Positions 35,323 to 46,016 of a stretch of DNA of 64,000 nucleotides are shown in pieces (position 1 is the first letter of the stretch; each line of letters begins with the position of its first letter). The notes under the pieces were generated by a model. The model did not search any database and was not told the DNA's origin. It worked only from the letters and a program-made list of their open reading frames with translations. The stretch comes from Sclerotinia nivalis. Taxonomy: Eukaryota > Ascomycota > Leotiomycetes > Helotiales > Sclerotiniaceae. Location: the NCBI GenBank assembly GCA_029531795.1, contig JAPEIS010000014.1, positions 1,364,001 to 1,428,000 of the forward strand, given 5' to 3'. The position numbers were made by a program, and so were the translations under genes.

Positions 35323-37697
35323 TTCAAAAGTATTGCTTAAACTAAAAAATAGATCAAGCTGCTCCGGTGTAGGTCCGGAAATGTCTTTCCTAAATACAAT
35401 TATTGTGTTTCGTGTCCCAATGATATTTGGTCTTGCAGTTCATGTGTGAGTTACTCAATTCTCTCGGCCCCTCCAATCCGAACGGAGAAATTAGCATTTT
35501 TTAATTAATTTTAAATAAACCATGGTTGTCCGACAAGAGTATGCGAGAATGATTCCATGGATGCAGAGAGCGTCTGCAGAAATCTCTTATTCTCATATTA
35601 TATTGGCTCTACATGGCATGCTTGTCAGTGTACATCATACAAGAGCTTGGTTTGGCTTGTGGCAGCCGAATCGGACTTTCAGTATGCGGTGTAAAAGGTG
35701 GCTGGCTACCTCTTTTTCCCCGTGTTGCACAAAAGCATTGACTCGAGAGCGCTGATAAGGCGCAATGTTACAGTTCGCATGGATTGCCAAATCTTGTAAC
35801 AATAGCATTTTCTTGTTTCACTGGCCTTTGACCTGCACATGTCCCGAAAGCAATCTATACTACATGTCGTGGACCATAGACAATCCATACTACTTGAAAC
35901 TTTACTATCGAGAACCGTGTAATCAATATTGGCTTACACCTTCTGCAGTTGAATTTCTCTAAGGAAATTCCCTCGAGTCTAGTATTTCTAACAAGTCGAG
36001 GTAATCCAGATCTAAAAAGTTATATTAGCTTGATATTTTAGTGAATCTGACTGACATTTTAAATGTATTAAGAGTACAAATACTTCTTTAAAATTATCTT
36101 TAGCTCGAATCGTTAAAAAACCAAAAAAAGTTCGATAATTATTATCACGGTGGTGGTAGGGTGCTTTAAGATATGATGATATTCTACGAAGAAGGAAGAA
36201 GGTGCTAGGAAGAGCGCCAACTATATGGGGGATGGGTGCCTTAGGCAGCCATGCAGACTAGCTAGGAACGGGTTACGAACCCGTGACAATTATTTATTTA
36301 TACTATCTTTTAGTCTTATTATATAGGAGATAAAATCAATTTTCTCTTATAGATTTAAATTATTCTTATTTTAAAATAATCAACTTTATACTGATTGGAT
36401 CTTATAATCTTCTAATCTTGTGATTATAGTATCTTATTAATCTCATATATTCAAGCGATATTTTGATATTAATTTGTAAGCTATAATATATTCGGTTCTA
36501 TACAAAAGTCATCGCACTAAACTAGGGGTAAATAGGCGGGAGCGATTTAAAGTTGCCCTGGCCTCGTTATCGTATTTCCTCATATTCCCCTCTCCAATCA
36601 AGCGTTTTAGGCTCTCTATATATTTCCAAGACATATTTAGAGAGCGCCTCACATCTCAAGTACCGGATATAATATCGAGCGCCGGATCGACCAAGAAAAG
36701 ATAGACGAGTCCGCCAATCTAAGCTCGCAGAACGGTAGAGAGCCAATCAAGAAAGTTTATCTAGCCCAGCCAATCTGAGCTGTGCGGAGTATACTGCTAG
36801 GGTCGAAAATCAGAGCTAAATTGATACAGATGCAGATGCAGATGCGTATAAAGTATGACATACAGATCTTTTTTTTTCCGGGTGTGTATATCTCATGGCA
36901 CCGCAGGGTAAATCAATAGTTTCAAATCTTCGGAATCTTTTGGTAACTTACATCTCGGATCTTTGATAAACTAATCTAAATCTTGTGGGATGAGGGGAAA
37001 TACTACATCGTCAATGTGTCCTCTGCTGCGCTGCAAATGCAGCCGAAAGGAGAATAAGATGCATGTCAATTCACAACTTAATTAAATCTGGCTTTGAAAT
37101 GGCGCGACACACGATTATGTCATAGAGATAATGGAAATTCATTTTTGCCGGTGTGCAAACATGAAGTATCTAGCTGCATAGCTGCAGCCACGAGAAACTT
37201 CAAAGGCTGTACGCGGTCGCAAGTTGACTTAGAACCCTAGTCCTCTCGGAAGCGAAAATATTGAAGCTTCGTACCTAGGGCTCGCAATAGTCGGGATTCC
37301 GAATTGCAGCTCAAATCTATTCAAAGGTTACGGGTGCTCAAAGATGATGTAAATTTTTGAATATACTCGAAGATCCCTCACTATCGAACTGCAGTACGTA
37401 CCGTACTATTGGATACCCTGCTGGTAACAGTGCAGGAAGATACAAATAAACACAATTCAGATAGGTCAACAGGGACATTTGTGGCCTGTATGATGTAGTT
37501 TGAGACTCGGGATGATAGGATGTATCAGCTCTATCTCAACAAGCCATCCGTGATTCCATGACAATGCACTTGAGATTTCTGGTATATATGCGTAGTATCC
37601 AATGGTATCCAATGAACAACACCCTATCACTTCTAGGCTTTGGTTTCCTCCCCTAATCATACATCAATACATGCGAAATTTATGAAACCCTAATAAA
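35323..37697. other. 2.4 kb gene-poor, AT-rich region upstream of the NRPS-like gene
   Basis: 35980-36520 is very AT-rich with many TATA and TTAA steps. It contains a perfect 7-bp-arm palindrome, ACGGGTT-ACG-AACCCGT, at 36268-36284. A MITE-like inverted-repeat pair lies at 37277-37420. No gene is supported. The composition is what decayed, possibly RIP-mutated, repeat DNA looks like in ascomycetes. Confidence 0.5.
37277..37420. mobile_element. Probable second, degraded MITE-like element
   Basis: The right end (37387-37420), read as reverse complement, begins CAGGGTATCCAATAGT and ends ACTGCAGTT. The left end (37277-37310) shows a diverged counterpart, AGGGCTCGCAATAGTCGGG...ATTGCAGC. The right end also matches the termini of the element at 27371-27568 (GTATCCAA, AGT, CGG, CTGCAGT in the same order). 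About 145 bp long and non-coding. Confidence 0.4.
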
Positions 37698-40600
37698 ATG
37701 TCTGAAATGATGAGATGGCAAGCCCAAGCTTGTTTCTTTCCTATCCTCGATGCTTTTCTCGATTCATCACCAACAGAAAGATGTTGGCAAAGAGTAGAAG
37801 TCCCAAGTCGCAGCATCGAACATTTGCATCGATTCTGTAATGAACATGAAGTGTCTCCGTTGACATTCTTCAAGCTTGCGTGGGCGCTCGTGCTTCAATG
37901 TTACGCAGGGACTAACTCTCCGTCTTTTGGTCACTTGACACTGCTGCCGTCTGAACTGGGTGCAGATTCAGAATTACCTTGTGGTCTTGTTTACACTCGA
38001 GATTGCCATGTCGAACTTGAGGAGGCGGGTAGAGTGATTGAAGTTCTACGAGCTATTCAATCAAAATCATCAGAGGAAAATGGTGCTCCTAATTTGTTGC
38101 CTGCATCTGGCAACAAGAGTGCGAATCCGGTCTTATATAATACTGCTTTGCAATTTCAAGAAGTGGATAGTGCGGGAAGCTTTAATTCTATTCCAAGGGG
38201 TAGCGATGTTCAAAATGTGCCAGACAATCATGTAAGTACGGAAAGAGAGCCGGTTGAATATCATGACTAACGCGACATCCAGATTGAGATACTACTTGAT
38301 ATAAGATTCGATAGTAGCAATTCCACTGGGCACGCATATCTACAGCACCTCCCGACAAAATTGTCCACCATCGCCGCAACAAATGTAGCCCACACATGTA
38401 CCAAAGCCATTGAAAGTATCCTGAATGATCCTTTCCAACGTATAGATAACCTCGATCTGATTACGAAGCGAGATTTGCAACAGTTGCGAGGATGGGAAGC
38501 CGATTTCCCCGAGAGGATAGATGTATGCGTACATGATCTTGCGTTGCGACACGCAATATCAACGCCTAATTCCCCCGCAATATGCTCCTGGGATGGACAA
38601 TTAACCTATCATGAATTGGAAAAAGTAACTTCCACCTTGGCGTGCCATCTTCTTGATCATGGGGTTGGGCCAGAGATACTTGTGCCGATTTGCTTCGAAA
38701 AGTCCTTGTATGCAATTCTGACTATGCTTGCAATTTTAAGAGTTGGGGGAGCATTCGTTCCATTAGATCCGTCTCAACCTCAAGAACGACTAGAGGCTAT
38801 CATCAGAAAGGCAAATGCAAAATTGGTTATTACATCGCCGCAAACCGCACCGAAGTTCAGCGACATGACAAAACAAACCATCAGCGTCTCGGATGCTCTC
38901 CTTACATCCCTCCGCGGATCTCTTCAGGATCGCTCATTGATCCGGGTCAAGCCATACAATGCGGCCTTTGTTCTGTTTACCTCTGGGAGTACTGGCGAGC
39001 CGAAAGGGATTGTTCAGGAACATAGCTCCATATCCACAAGTTCGCTCGCCCATGGCAAAGTCTTCGGGTGGAGTTCCAAATCTCGCGTCCTCCAATATGC
39101 TGCATATACCTTCGACGTAAGTATGATGGATATCTTCACTACGCTCATTTACGGAGGATGTGTATGTACTCCCTCTGAAGATGACCGCCGAAGCAATATC
39201 ATTGGCATCATGAATACGATGCAAGTTAACTGGGTACTCTTTACCCCATCTGTGGCGAATTTGATATCGCCCGAAGATGTGCCATGTCTGGAAACTTTGA
39301 CACTTGGTGGCGAAGCCGTCACACAGGAGAATGTGATTCGATGGGCTAATGCCGTAACCCTCTATAACTGTTACGGACCTGCAGAATCTTCTCCCACAAC
39401 GGCCAATTTACTAGGGCCTAATTCCAGAGGTTCAACCATTGGGCGAGAATTTGGATCGGCCCTGTGCTGGCTGGTAGATCCAAAAGACCACGACCGCCTC
39501 GTTCCAATCGGTGCAGTAGGAGAGTTGCTTGTTGAAGGACCGACACTGGCCCGCGGTTACATCGGAGATATGGACAAAACCAAAGCAGCGTTTATCAAAA
39601 ACCCAAGATGGCCGCCCGAAATCTTAGGAACAAGAACCCGACGCTTCTACAAGACGGGAGATCTTGTACGGTATAATTCGGACGGATCTCTAGATTTTGT
39701 GGGGAGAAAAGATTTCCAAGTGAAAATTCGGGGCCAGCGAGTTGAACTTGGAGATGTTGAATACCATCTCTCGACTTATCCCGGCGTTGCACTATCCATG
39801 GCTTCAAGCCCCAAGAGCGGAGATTTCGCAAAATCTCTTGTGGCAATAGTCCAAATCCGTGATACAAATTCGGAGCCTGCTTCGGAGACAAATATCCTCT
39901 CCCTGGTCAGCAATCATCAGCTAACAACATTTGGCTTCAGTATTGCCAAACTTGAACAGTTTTTGAAGACCAAACTGCCAATATACATGGTACCTACTCA
40001 TTGGTTTGCCGTAGAATAGATTCCGCTTTCTGTTTCTGGGAAGATTAATCGCAAGGCTGTAGAATTCTGGCTTGCCCAGTTAAGTCGCGATTCAGCAAAT
40101 TCGATCCTAACAAATGGTCTTTCAAACGGTCCTACCAATGGGTCTATCAACGGAGCCACCAATGGGACAATAAATGGTCATACCAATGGCCAAAATGGCA
40201 CTACACTATCCAAAGAGAACATAATTAGTTTCAAAATATCCAGCAAACTTGCCTCCCTCGTATACCACAGCGATCACCAAGCCAAATCAAAGCTGATCGG
40301 CCAGGACATCACCTTGACAGCAATTGGTCTTGATTCCATTCAAATCATCAGTCTGATAATGTTTATCAAGCAAGAATTTACCGTCAAGCTCCATATCAGC
40401 GTGCTGCTGCATCCAAAAGCAACAATTAGAAGCGTTACACAGTATATTGAGGAGCTGAGAGCTGTGGGAATAAGCCAAAGTGGTGTTGAAAGGTCTGTTG
40501 ATCTTAGAATGGAGCTCCAGATGTATAAACAGCAGATGAATAAGTGGGGGAGAGGCCCTTCCATACAGAATGTATTTTTGACAGGTGGCACCGGCTTTCT

Positions 40601-41681
40601 TGGATCCCAGATTTTATTTCAACTCTGCACTCGAAGGGATATCGAAAAGGTCATGGTACACGTGCGTGCAAAGAATCTCAAGGATGGTCTGCAGCGAATA
40701 AAGAAGATGGCAATGCGAGCAGGATGGTGGACAGATTCGTTTCTTGAAAAGATCGAAGTGTGGCTCGGAGATCTCGGAAAGCGTCGCCTCGGTTTGAACT
40801 CCGATCAATGGGATTGCCTGGCTGGAAAGTCGCTCTTTTCTCGACGAATACATGCCATTATTCACTGTGGAGCAAAAGTGCATTGGAACAGCGACTTCTC
40901 ATCTCTAAAAATGGCAAATGTCGATTCGACTTGGAGCCTCTTGAATATCATGAACGAAACACCATCTGTACTGAAATTTGTGTATATATCAGGAGGCTAT
41001 AATGGCCCATCGCTAGCAGAGAAGAATCTCCACATGGACGATGATCATATCAACAATGTTCTTCCCACGGAATACGCCAAAACAAAATTTATCTCGCAAC
41101 TTCTCGTGCAAGAGTACTCACAGACCAGTATTCAGAATCACAACCGTGTATTCGTAGTAAAGCCTAGCTTTATCATTGGCACATCCCACCAGGGTATTGC
41201 TAATACCGATGACTTTATCTGGAGACTTGTGGCGAGTTGCATAGAGATTAGGAGTTTTAATGAGGCAGACGCTGATTCCTGGCTCTTCATCTCTGATGTC
41301 GACAATGTAGCCAAAGTTGTGTTGGATTGCTGTGATACCAAACAGAATGATTCGTCCGATCCTGTTGTTGGAATCATTGAGGGTCTCCCCGTTCGTGAAT
41401 TTTGGTCTATTTTGGGAAGAGATTTCGGTTACATTATTGAGCCATTGAGGCAGGATGAATGGCTGGATACTATCTATGCCGACATTGACTCCAAGCATGA
41501 GAGCCATCCTCTATGGCCACTAATCCATAATCTCGAGAAGGAGCATGGGAAAATGGGTATGCCTATGGATAAAATACCGCAAGAGCTGAAAGTCGGTACT
41601 CCTTCGTCAAGAGTAGAAGCTGCCATTCGGAAGAATGTCGAGTATTTGCGTGGGATCGGCTTTCTACCAATAGCAAAATGA
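37698..41681 (+). pseudogene. NRPS-like synthetase (partial C - A - T - R) with in-frame stop
   Basis: Exons 37698..38231 and 38283..41681 (51-nt intron) form one frame of 1,310 codons, broken only by TAG at 40017-40019 (codon 757). The N-terminal ~200 residues resemble a fragment of a condensation domain (VSPLTFFKLAWALVLQCYAG). The adenylation domain shows A1 LTYHELEKVTSTLA, A2 LAILRVGGAFVPLDP, A3 FVLFTSGSTGEPKG (about 406-419), A4 FDVSMMDIF, A5 NCYGPAE, A6 GELLVEGPTLARGYIGD, A7 YKTGDLVRY and A8 GRKDFQVKIRGQRVELGDVE. The TAG falls six codons before A10 (SGKINRK), so the truncated product would lack the A10 lysine, the carrier domain (GLDSIQ, Ser ~863) and the whole thioester reductase (FLTGGTGFLG ~944-953, EYAKTKF). 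Intact, it would activate an acyl or amino acid and release it as an aldehyde. A4 has the Asp typical of amino-acid substrates. Confidence 0.85.
40108..40198 (+). repeat. Asn-Gly-rich linker repeat inside the NRPS-like gene
   Basis: A degenerate 12-nt repeat encodes about eight Asn-Gly dipeptides at mostly four-residue spacing (NGLSNGPTNGSINGATNG and on). It links the adenylation and carrier domains. It is downstream of the in-frame TAG, yet still in frame. Confidence 0.8.
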
Positions 41682-41825
41682 GTATTGATATTGTCTATAG
41701 AATAGATATAATAGTATTGATTTATAATATTGAAGCTTATTCCATACTGCGACCTTACTTTCCTGCAAAGATTCGACACGTTTCTCCACAGTTGTCTCAA
41801 TTAACCAGCGCTATGAGAGACTAGT
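41682..41825. other. Convergent 3' spacer
   Basis: 144 bp separate the 3' ends of the NRPS-like gene and the SDR. AT-rich, with no other feature. Confidence 0.4.
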
Positions 41826-43361
41826 TCACACATTCTGCGCAAGTCCAGAATCTATCAAACGTCAGCATTCATTCTACCTCCCTCCAATCCTTCTCATCTC
41901 GCCCTAGGAAAAAAAGGAATAAGATACGTACCAACTTGTATTTTCTGTCCCGTCATACTACTATTTTTCGCGATATCCACAAATGCCTGGGCACAATCTT
42001 CGATATCCGTCTAGGTTTTTTTATTTTAGTAAATTCTCTCTTTGGCCAACCTTTCATAATATAGGGGGGGTGAGAAAGATGACAAGAAAGAAGGAATCAG
42101 AGAAATACTTACTACTTGTTTCAAATATGCTCTATCCTTCAATCTCTCCTGATCTTCCTCCGAGTATTTCTTTCCCTGTGTAATTTTAGTGTGGATTCCA
42201 TTGCAAATAACCTTAAAGGAACAAGTAGGCAATATTTTTATCTCATTCACCAAGAACACTACTTATTACGAAGGATCCTTTCCCAGAGCCACGTCCAGCG
42301 ATTGGGAATAAAGAAAGAGTATAACATACCCATTCTGTAAGCAACAAGCCCGGCAACACAGCATTAACCCGTACCTTTGGACCTTGGGTAGCAGCCAAAC
42401 ATTTCATCAAATGTAATTGAGCGGCTTTCGTTACCGAATACGGCATACAACCTTCATTCAACTCATTAGCCTCGTCTGCAACTAATATCTCTTCACTTCC
42501 TTTTGTTCCGTCACATCTCTTATCAAATGTCTCGATATCAAACCTTCCCTGTGAAATCTCGAGATTCTACACCAGGACAAGTAGGCATGACCGCGGAAAG
42601 AGACAAAGAACAACACTCACTCCCTCCGGTGGTGACACCCGCAATACTGCTCGTCATAATGAACACTCCTCCCTCTTCGTTCGCCTGAAAAGTAGACAGT
42701 GCCTCTTTCATCAAAATAGTTTGAGCCACTACATTCGTAGCATAGCATTTTTGCCAATCTTCTGCCGTAGGGGCTGAGAGGTCAGAGAAGGTTGAGAAGC
42801 GTGTATAGCCCTTATTTATCAGCTTCGATGATTTGAATGGCAGGAGAAAGAGGAAAGGAAAGAAAATGTCCGTAAACCCACAGCATTCGATACAATGATG
42901 TCCAACCCTCCAAACTCCTTGATAGTTTCCTTTACCACAGAAATACAGTCAGATTCTTGACTCATATCCTATCCTCATTTTGATTATTAGCTTGATTCAT
43001 CACGACAATATATCCTATCTTCTCTCTGATCCTCTCATCTCATATTCCCCCATCTAACCAAAAAAATCAACCCACCCCCCTCAAACAAACAACCCTCACC
43101 CCCCACTTCTCCCCAATCCTCTCCTTCAACTCCCTCGCCTTGTCCTCGCTAGAAACATAATTGATAGCGACATTACATCCCTCCGCTGCGAACTTAAGAC
43201 AAATAACTTCGCCTAGTCCTCTGTCCCATCTCGCAATTAGTAAAATATACTTATGAATGCATGCATGGTGGATGGATGGTTATTGTGGGGAAGTGCGGGG
43301 TTACGACGTACCTAGTTCCACCTGTTACGAGTACATTTCTGTTGGTGAGCTTGTATGGCAT
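41826..43361 (-). CDS. Short-chain dehydrogenase/reductase (SDR)
   Basis: Eight exons on the minus strand, 43361..43312, 43220..43076, 42968..42882, 42810..42621, 42451..42330, 42175..42113, 42010..41932 and 41851..41826, encode 253 aa. Every junction is GT-AG and in phase. Classical SDR motifs are present: the cofactor glycine motif VTGGTRGLGE, DIIVSNAG, ATNVVAQTILM, and the catalytic Ser-Tyr-Lys in MTSSIAGVTTGGSCMPYSVTKAA, followed by VRVNAVLPGLLLTEW. The last exon holds only nine codons, ending VDSGLAQNV. It probably uses NAD(P)H on a carbonyl or alcohol. It is convergent with the NRPS-like gene, only 144 bp away, so it may be a tailoring enzyme of that pathway. The substrate cannot be read from sequence. 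Confidence 0.88.
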
Positions 43362-44008
43362 CTTTTCCTAGGTATATTTGCTTTGTTGATTTGATCTTTG
43401 ACAATGAAGCGGTTATGATTTGGGGAATGCAAACTGAGTTGAAAGATTGATGGATGTGTAGTGTGACGGACGATGATAGTAAGAGGGGGGGAGCGAATAT
43501 TTATTTGGGTGTTTCTGTGCATCGGTATGACAACTCCGTGAAAAAACGACATCGGGAAGGACCAATTCCCGGCATGATGCATGTGTCTCTCTATTGTTGG
43601 ACCCGAGGTCTGGTTATGCCAACTTGCAACATAATGACTTTTTACCATTTAAGAGCGGACAAATGTTGGCTCCTTGATTAAGTGAATTGTATTTATAACA
43701 TCAACATAAACGATCACATAAATCAGAAACATGAGATTTACTGGGCAATTTCTTCTATGCCTTTGGTAATAAATAGCTAAAGAGAAGCTCTGATAATACA
43801 TCTGGACTTATAAATCGGTGCCAGGTCAAAGTGTTTTTTCATTTCATTTCATTTCATTTCGTTCATTCTCCCCATTCCATGTACCCATCCAAAAAGAGGG
43901 AAGATTGCAATTGTATCGATCCGCCGGCAGATGAACATCATCAGTCCTCATACAGATGACATTCATATCGTAAACTTATGCCATATCCACCCCATCAAGA
44001 TCCAAATC
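43362..44008. other. Intergenic region upstream of the SDR
   Basis: 647 bp. It holds an ATTTC pentanucleotide run near 43841-43860. No gene is seen. This is the right edge of the accessory block. Confidence 0.4.
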
Positions 44009-44646
44009 TTACTTGGTCTTGACATCCTCATCAACACTGCCAGCCTCCGAACTGTTTGTGTTGGAACGAGTAGTCTCTGGAAGTTCTTCCATCAAGGCAC
44101 CATGAATGTTCTCCTCGAAAACTGGTTCGGTTTCGATTTGTTCGAATTTAGTCTTGAAGTCTTTGAGACCGGCAGTATAAGAACTGCTGTTGGAGCGACG
44201 ACGAGCATTGGCCATATTGAAGCCTTCATCTTGGACTTCTTCACCTTGTACACCCCTGTTTTGCATATGTTAATCGAAGAAGTCAATAAAGAGGAAGTGC
44301 ACAAGCGGTAAGGTGAAGACTAAACGGAGTACACACCATCCGCCCTTGCCAGCACCATTCTTCTTGGCTTTCTTTGGATCCGTATCAACATGACCGTACT
44401 TTGCAAAGTAACGAGGCAAATGCTCTTGTGGAAGAGCGGTACCATCGGCGAGGCCGGCATGGTCGCGATCATTGTACTTATGTGATTTGCCCACTGCACA
44501 TCATTGATATATCAGCATGTATTCATACAAGTACAAGGAGTTTATCGAATAGATAAAGTTCCATCGGACACTCGACAGTTTGGTTGGAGGGACAAGTGCT
44601 ACGTATAAGGCGGGGTATAAACAAAGTGATTCTAGATAAACTTACT
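44009..44646 (-). CDS. Stf2/Tma10-like small hydrophilic protein
   Basis: Minus-strand exons 44646 (first base only), 44493..44337 and 44255..44009 encode 134 aa. There is no ATG at the start of the conserved MGKSHKYNDRDH region within the exon. An acceptor (TGCAG) leaves TG GGC AAA, and the upstream exon ends in A before a perfect donor, GTAAGT, so splicing itself creates the ATG. The conserved part, LPRYFAKYGHVDTDPKKAKK followed by NGAGKGGWG, matches the yeast Stf2/Tma10 family of small hydrophilins. These were first described as ATPase-stabilising factors and later linked to desiccation tolerance and ribosomes. The C-terminal half (ANARRRSNSSSYTAGLKDFK onwards) is Ser-rich and acidic. Confident on family, less so on function. 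Confidence 0.8.
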
Positions 44647-46016
44647 GTTGAATGATTGAAGATATTGTATGGAAAGGGTACAAGGTAAAGTAAATTGATG
44701 ATATTCGGAAGGTAAAGAAGAGTACTTTGATGGAAGATGGTTGAAAAGGTTGAAAAGTCAATGGATTCCTGAAAGTGTTTTGAATAGAGAAAGAAGATGT
44801 GATGTGATGTGTTGATGGATTCGATTCTTTAATAGGTTGAGGTCTGAGTGATTGAATCAGATATACAGGTTTAATAAGGTTAATAAGGTTCACCATGCAA
44901 TGCAATATTTGGTTTAGATTGGTCCCCCCCTTCTCATTTCTATAGAATTATCACGCGACCGACCTACTTTGTATTCAGGTACCCTCTTTGATAAATTTCG
45001 ACATGATGATCTCGCCATTCCATAGGTTGGTTATAGGTTCATACATGAGGTGTTTCAGTTAATAGGTACACACATAAACATAAGTCATGCTTTCTTTGCG
45101 TCATAGTCTTGGGATATTCGTATGCATATATAAATTACACAACAACGCTATGGAATAAAGAAACTGATATACATTACATACATTCAATTTGACTCAATCA
45201 ATGTTTTGCTGTTTTGCTGTTTTGCCTTCTCTTTGTTTACCAGAACTTTCTACTTCTTTACTTTCTCACCTTTCACTCACAACAGCTCATTTCAGTGGTA
45301 CGTCAACTGATAACCAAAGCATCATTCGATCGGAATTCACCTTCTCCTCAGTAATGCGGGGAAATATGAAGCTAATGGGAAGCAGGGAAGCTAAGCGGCC
45401 CATTGCGCGCGTGGGTGGTGCGACATTACACTATACTAGTGAATCATAATTGACCAATGATATGACGCTCTAGTTGATTTGATCATTTTTTAATGATGGA
45501 TGGAGAATGGCTGATGGATGGATGACATGATATTCCGAATATCTCTCGAAGTAAAATTATTACTAACAATTAATTGACCAATTGTATGGTAGTGTAGTCT
45601 AGTCAATTCCAATATTGGTTGTTATGAATAAGGAATGATTGGCCAATGATGTGACCCTGTAGACTCTAGTTCGTTGTTAACCTAAATACCTTTCAAAGCA
45701 ATTTTGATGATTGGCTGAGAATAATTACCCAAATTCCGGCTACCGTAGTAGAATTTCCATTTCCCTCCATTACTAGTGGCCGAAAAAGTTGCTTAATAAT
45801 GAATTTTCAAGAATTATCAAGAATTTATCAGGAATTATTAGCATCTCCGAAACCCTTTGATAAGAAATCTGAAATCATCTACCTTTTGATATCGCATTTT
45901 CTTCTAATCGATAAATCATTTTCTTTCAACATTTGTTTTGTCGCAAACTTACTACGATCCTCGATTATCTATCTAAAAGATAAAGGGAGCGTTTGATCGC
46001 CACCAACGACCCCGCC
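44647..46016. promoter_or_regulatory. Divergent promoter region with clustered CCAAT boxes, upstream of DRE2
   Basis: 1.37 kb. Between 45450 and 45715 there are CCAAT (or ATTGG) pentamers at 45454, 45578, 45609 (as palindrome CCAATATTGG, 45609-45618), 45643 and 45710. Two are in the form CCAATGATRTGAC (45454-45466 and 45643-45655). DRE2 starts at 46017 in a perfect CCGCCATGG context. No gene is supported in this region. Confidence 0.5.

Noticed and set aside
36160..36300. tRNA gene
   Set aside because: Only a T-arm-like palindrome is present; no acceptor stem, D-arm or anticodon arm could be fitted.
40011..40042. An intron removing the TAG in the synthetase
   Set aside because: A GT...AG pair exists around the stop, but it would be only about 32 nt, shorter than any intron here, and would delete part of the conserved A10 motif.
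45189..45449. 86-aa plus-strand frame upstream of DRE2
   Set aside because: Low complexity, no conserved features, and overlaps the promoter region.
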